Origin: Morinoia aosen
Taxonomy: Eukaryota > Arthropoda > Malacostraca > Amphipoda > Talitridae
Length of the DNA stretch: 64,000 nucleotides
Assembly: GCA_030386875.1 (NCBI GenBank)
Contig: CM059577.1
Span: forward strand, 24,005,038 to 24,069,037
Direction of reading: 5' to 3'
Translations under genes and position numbers: made by a program
Shown here: positions 50,601 through 56,600 of the stretch, in pieces
How positions within the stretch are numbered: the stretch's first letter is position 1
Layout: each line of letters starts with the position of its first letter
Notes under the pieces: model-generated
The model's input: the letters and a program-made list of their open reading frames with translations, nothing else
Told to the model about the DNA's origin: nothing
The model's database searches: none

Positions 50601-53600
50601 ACACAAAGCCGCACTTAACAAAACGTTGAACCCACAACAAAATACTTACGACACACAATTCACGGCACCGTACAAACGACACAAAGCCGCACTTAACAAA
50701 ACGTTGCACCCACAACAAAATACTTACGACACACAATTCACGGCACCGTACAAACGACACAAAGCCGCACTTAACAAAACGTTGCACCCACGACAAAATA
50801 CTTACGACATACAATTCACGGCACCGCACACACGACACAAAGCCGCACTCACGACATGCCTCACCACCAACAGATGTGATGTACACGAACGCTGCGTACC
50901 GCGACACCGAGCCGGACGCCGCAGCCTTCGACTTTTGGGACACGGACCACCGGAGGCGCTCCTGGGACGAGGTCCTGCAAGTGGCTCCCACGAGGGGGAG
51001 GAATACCTTGGTGGGGAGGACTCACTCTGGGGGAAGGACTTCCTCGGTCGGGAGAACTCCCTCAAGGACTGATGAGAGAAATCAGGGCAGCGGCGCTCGT
51101 GAGGGAGCTGATGGGGCAGGCGTGAACAGGTGAGGGTAGTATGAGGCGTGTGCAGGTGTGTTCAGGTGTGTGTGCAGGTGGTGTGTGTGCAGGTGGTGTG
51201 TGTAGGTGTGTGTGTGCAGGTGTATGTGCACGTGTGTGCTGGTGTGTGCAGGCGTGTGCAGATGTATGTAGGTGCGTGCTGGTGTGTGTGTGTGTGTGTG
51301 TGTGTTTGTGTGTGCAGGTGTGTGTGCACGTGTGTGCAGGTGTGTGCAGGTGTATGCAGATGTATGTAGGTGCGTGCTGGTGTGTGTGCAGGTGTATGTG
51401 CACGTGTGTGCAGGTGTGTGCAGGCGTGTGCAGATGTATGTAGGTGCGTGCTGGTGTGTGTGTGCTGGTGTGTGTGTGTGTGTGTGTGTGTGAAGGTGTA
51501 TGTGCACGTATGTGCTGGTGTGTGCAGGTGTGTGCAGATGTATGTAGGTGCATGCTGGTGTGTGTGGTGGTGTGAGTAAGTGTGTGTGTGTGTGTGTGCA
51601 GGTGTATGTGCACGTGTGTGCAGGTGTGTGCAGGTGTATGCAGATGTATGTAGGTGCGTGCTGGAATAGTATAAAAAACTGCCACTTAGAGCATAGTTCA
51701 CCACAACTACGTTATATAAAATGTAAACTTATTCTGATTTCTGATGATATTTAGCTTCATTCTCTAATTTTACATACTTTTGTATCTAGAAAATACTTGC
51801 AAAAAAATCAACTCAATTTTAAATATAAATTTCAATTTCCATAATCTACTCAAAAGACTTTAATTGATAAAAATATTTCCGTTTATTTTCTGATAAATAA
51901 TTTATATAAATACTATTATAAAAGCCATAACCAGTTTTATACATAAATTTCAATAACTTAATCATATGAAAAACTATCAACAGTATTATGTTTAGGAATA
52001 ATTCCATTATATGAAACATTTTTTGAAATTTATAAATTATCAAAGTTTTTAAGAGACCTACGTTGAAGTAGATCTGTATTTATCAATAACTATAAAATCA
52101 TATAGTTCTATGTAAGTTTCAGAACAAAACTACATAAATTCTTTAAAAGGCATGTCCTGAACTATGATATCCGTATAAACGTTCTTCATGTTAGTTAAGT
52201 CTAACCCAAAAAGAATCAGAACGTTAGCATTTGTTCTAATTGTTTGTCTCGATAATAAATAATAATTTTGTGATAAGTAAATTGAACTAAAGTTATTATG
52301 TCTTCCTCTTTTATAAAAGCCATCTGCTGGACTTTGATATCTTTCAGTTGCCATATCATCATAAATGAAAAAAAATTCTTTTTTGAATCTACGTCACCTG
52401 GATCAGGAACAGGAGTTGTATCTTGAAATATTCAATTATAGATTTTGAATTACGTTTAGTAGGGTTATTTCCATGGAAATTATTGATATTACCATTACCC
52501 TTTTCAAATAATGCAATTTGTTCAGATTGCTTATTGCCTTTGTGAAAAGAGTTTTATAATAATTTAAATTCTGCTTAATGTATTGATTCACTATGTAGAA
52601 AAAGATGATTAAAATCAACAAATCTTTCCAACAAAAGCTTTATCTATAAAGAAGTTTTACCACAGTTAGCCTCCCAATGACGAGACATCTCAAACCAGGA
52701 GGAGGAAAAAAGAAGTGATTTGTTTTTGTTATTTCTTTTATTGATATTTTTTATTAGGGTATTTATTCGAAGTTGATTTGACGTATACGGTAGATTTACA
52801 TACTATTCACAATAATTTCCCATTAGCACCAGAAAATGTAAACATTGATACCGTATACAAACTAGTTCCACACCTAGGTGAACGGAAAAAATATGTCGTA
52901 CATTTCAAATCTCTAGAACAATATTTGAATTTAGGAATTGAATTAGATAAATTCAACAAAATATTAGAGCTTGACGAAAGTCCATGGATGAAATTATATA
53001 TTGATATCAATGCAAAAATGCGTTAGCAAGCTAAATCTGAGTTTGAGAGAGACTTCTACAAAATGATGAACAATTCAGTATTAGGCAAAACAATGAAAAA
53101 CATAAGAAACAGATTGAAAGTGAATTTAGTAAAATCAGAAAAAGAATTAAGTAAATTAGCAAATCAGCCAAACTCTAACTATCTGATAATGAACAATACT
53201 TGAATTATTTAAAAAATTATTTTAATATAGACAAAACTCAAAAAGATATTATGAATACAATGCTTGAAAACTTCTTTTTCCCGAAGTGCATTTGAAATTA
53301 CCTTCTAAAATTTCGTTAGAACCAATTCCAAACAGATCTTTCAACATTAAACATACTTACTCATACATTCAACAACCAAAAACGAAAGACAGAAATTACG
53401 CTGATGATATTCTACCAAAATAAGCTGCTGAAATTGCACCTGATCCAAATGAACCAGAATACGTTCGACAAGATGCTTAAATAGTTAACGCAATAATGGC
53501 TGGTAAATGCTGGGCTGGCCTCGGAATTCCAAAAAATTCATAACACGCACACTGAGATGGGTGATAAAATCTTGAATCACTTATATTATAATCCTAAGAC

Positions 53601-56600
53601 AGGTTGTATTGGAATATATCAACTGGTTAAAAAATCCGGTTTATCTTCAACTCATGTACAGAATTGGTTAGAAACTCAAAAAACTCACACTCTGTATAAA
53701 CCAATCAAAAAAAATATTAAAACGAGAAGGGTGAAAGTAGCAATAATTAATCATCAATGGCAGGCTGATTTAGTTGTCATGCAAAGCTACTAACATCATA
53801 GAAAAACTATACTCTAACAGTAATTGATATTTTCAGTAAATACGAGGGCTGTTTTTTTCAAGTTCCGGTAGGCTATAAAAAAAGACAAAATAAAAGATGA
53901 TTTTATTACTAAAAGATTCGTAATGTCTTAGTTATTTTTCTATGTAGTCACCATGAAGGTTGAGGCATTTGTCATAACGTGAGACAAGTTTTCCTATACC
54001 CTCTTCAAAGAAGTCAGCCGCTAGTGATCCCAGGTAGGCCGTCACCGCGTCTTGAAGCTCGTCGATGTTAGCAAAGAGCTGGCCCCCAACCACGCCTTCA
54101 TTTCTCGAAACAGATGGTAATCGCTGGGTGCTAAGGCCATAAAATGGCCATATTTTAAATTGGCCCTTGATAAATACGAGTACTTAATCGTTATCTAAGA
54201 GTCGTTCAGGTCATGCCAATGTAACTTTTTTTGAAAGATATACATTCGCCTCTCGTACATTTATATAGATAAATCATTTGCGTGATAAGTCATATGTGAA
54301 AATCCTGTCCAGGATATTAACGGCCTTTTGAAATTGATTTTTCCTTACAAGGAGGCTCCAACTCTGTCTTGAGAGGTGTTAGATCAATACACAAGCCTTC
54401 CAATGCAGAAAAAATTATTACTAGTGGTCGCTCCCCAGATTTATGAAGGAGGTGTAATTAATGCATTGTTGAATAGTGCGTATGATGTGTAGCAATTGAA
54501 ACTAATTTCATTCAGAAATTCTTAGAGCTGCTCTGTACTAGTTCTGAAGATATGAAAATTGAAAAGTGTTTGAACTAAATTGCAAACAACCATGACCATA
54601 ACATGTTATGTAACCAGGTTTTTATTTGTAACTATAACATGTTACGGCTATGGTCATAACATGCTATGAAAATCGAAAAGTTTCAGGTTGTAGAGTAGAA
54701 AGAAGACTCTTCGAAAATTTCATAATTTTTTCAAACTAACAGATGAAAGTTTTGAATTAAAAAATTTACGTTATCTCTAAAGATTGCATAATTGGTGACC
54801 TCGTTAACAATAATCCATTACAAAATACAGTAGGTATCCTAGACAGTGCAAACGTGATTTATCTATTTGAATGTACTTTTGCAATTAGCGTCAAAGCTTA
54901 ATATTAAGAATGTTAATGGCAGTTTTATTTCAATAAAGGGTATAAATTTGAAAAACTTGATTAGTTTTATCTCTATTTCTAACCTTATTAGCTTAATTAC
55001 TTTCACTACGATTAATGTATATAACATCACCATCTAAATACGCGAACTAATCTTAGCAGGAATCTTTAAACATAAATGGTCATGTATATCAAGGATCAGT
55101 TTTTCATCATTTTCGTGCGAACCATGATTTAAAACTTTCCGATGGCGATCTTTTTTTGATTGTCAAAGAACGAAGTCATTATATAAAATATATTCATATA
55201 ATAAATAATGAAAATCCTCCACATATATAAACTTACTTCCACTGCGTGTGCAATCATTAATGATTGTTCTGCCTTATAATTGAGTATCGGGGAAATCCCT
55301 TAAATTTAAAAACTTAACTCTACATTTCATTTTAGTTTATATTTTGATCATGAATCTTATTTAAAACCATGAATACTTTACACACAAGTCCCAAAAACGT
55401 CTAACTTTATTTATTAAGTATTTCCTTTCTTGTTTTCAAATGGGACGCGAAAATATTTTCTGGAATGGTCAAGCCTGAAGATGATATATGTACATCGAAA
55501 CGTTGTAGTGTGTTCATTAAAAATTAGTTTTTGTAAAAATGACTGACGATTTTATCGAAATTTTCACACGCTGTGAATTCAAACATTATGAGCACGGTAC
55601 GTTTGAAATTAGCATTAGAACCAAATATTTAGGATAATGATTTTAGTCTTATTTTAATAAACGTAATTAATTTGAAGAACTTAATTAGTTTTATTAGGAT
55701 TTATAAAATAATTAGCTTAGCTACTGTAACTGTAAAGATTAACATCCCCGACTGCACTCATAAACTAATGCATCAACATCGATCTATGATATTATTAGCG
55801 TTTTTCCTTCGCGTACGTTACGCCTTCACTAATTATATAGGAGGAAACTAGGTAGCAGTTTGATCATCATGTGGTATCTAAGCTAAGGCTGACTGTCGTT
55901 AACCCAAATATAAAATTCATGGTTTGATTTTTTCAAAATGTCAGGAAACTCAACTCAGGAAGCTTAGCTTAGGTTATGGTAGGGTAAATTAGGTTAAGTT
56001 ATGGTTTAATTGATTATAATAGGTTAGGTTCGGTTAGCTTATGTTAGGGTGGGATAGGTTAGGTTATATTAGGATAGGTTAGTTAAGGGGATGTAATACC
56101 CTAAAATTGACCAAATTTTCGAATTTCAGTTTTTTCATTTGTATTGCAACTAAGTGAACGAAAATGCATACGGATATGCAAAATTATATTCTGAACACAT
56201 TTTTTTCTATAAAAAATTTTGATTTGCATAATAGAAAAAAATCTATTGCACGAACATAAGAAACATATACATGTACTTAAAATGATTCTCCTTCTACAAT
56301 TTTTAACGTAGAAGCGTGATTTTGGTCTCATTCGGCACGGAAAGACTGTGAAAACAGTGTAACAAAGGGTATTTTCAAATTTCGAATTCGAAAAAAATTT
56401 ATTCATTTTTTCAAAAAATTGGTCGTGCACAAAATGTAAGTTTTAATTTTCAAATTTCAGATTTTTCATTTCGATTGCAACTAGGTGAACGAAAATGCAA
56501 AGTTATGTGTTATATTGAATTTTGAACATAAATATTTACTTCCATAAAAAAAATTTATTTTCGCAATAGAAAAAAGTTATTGCGCGGACATCAAAAAATA

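Noticed and set aside
49016-51072. Several 300-490 codon frames on both strands
   Set aside because: Produced by a 78 bp tandem repeat divisible by three. Only the last non-repetitive part (50874-51129, + strand) is an exon of the CUB gene.
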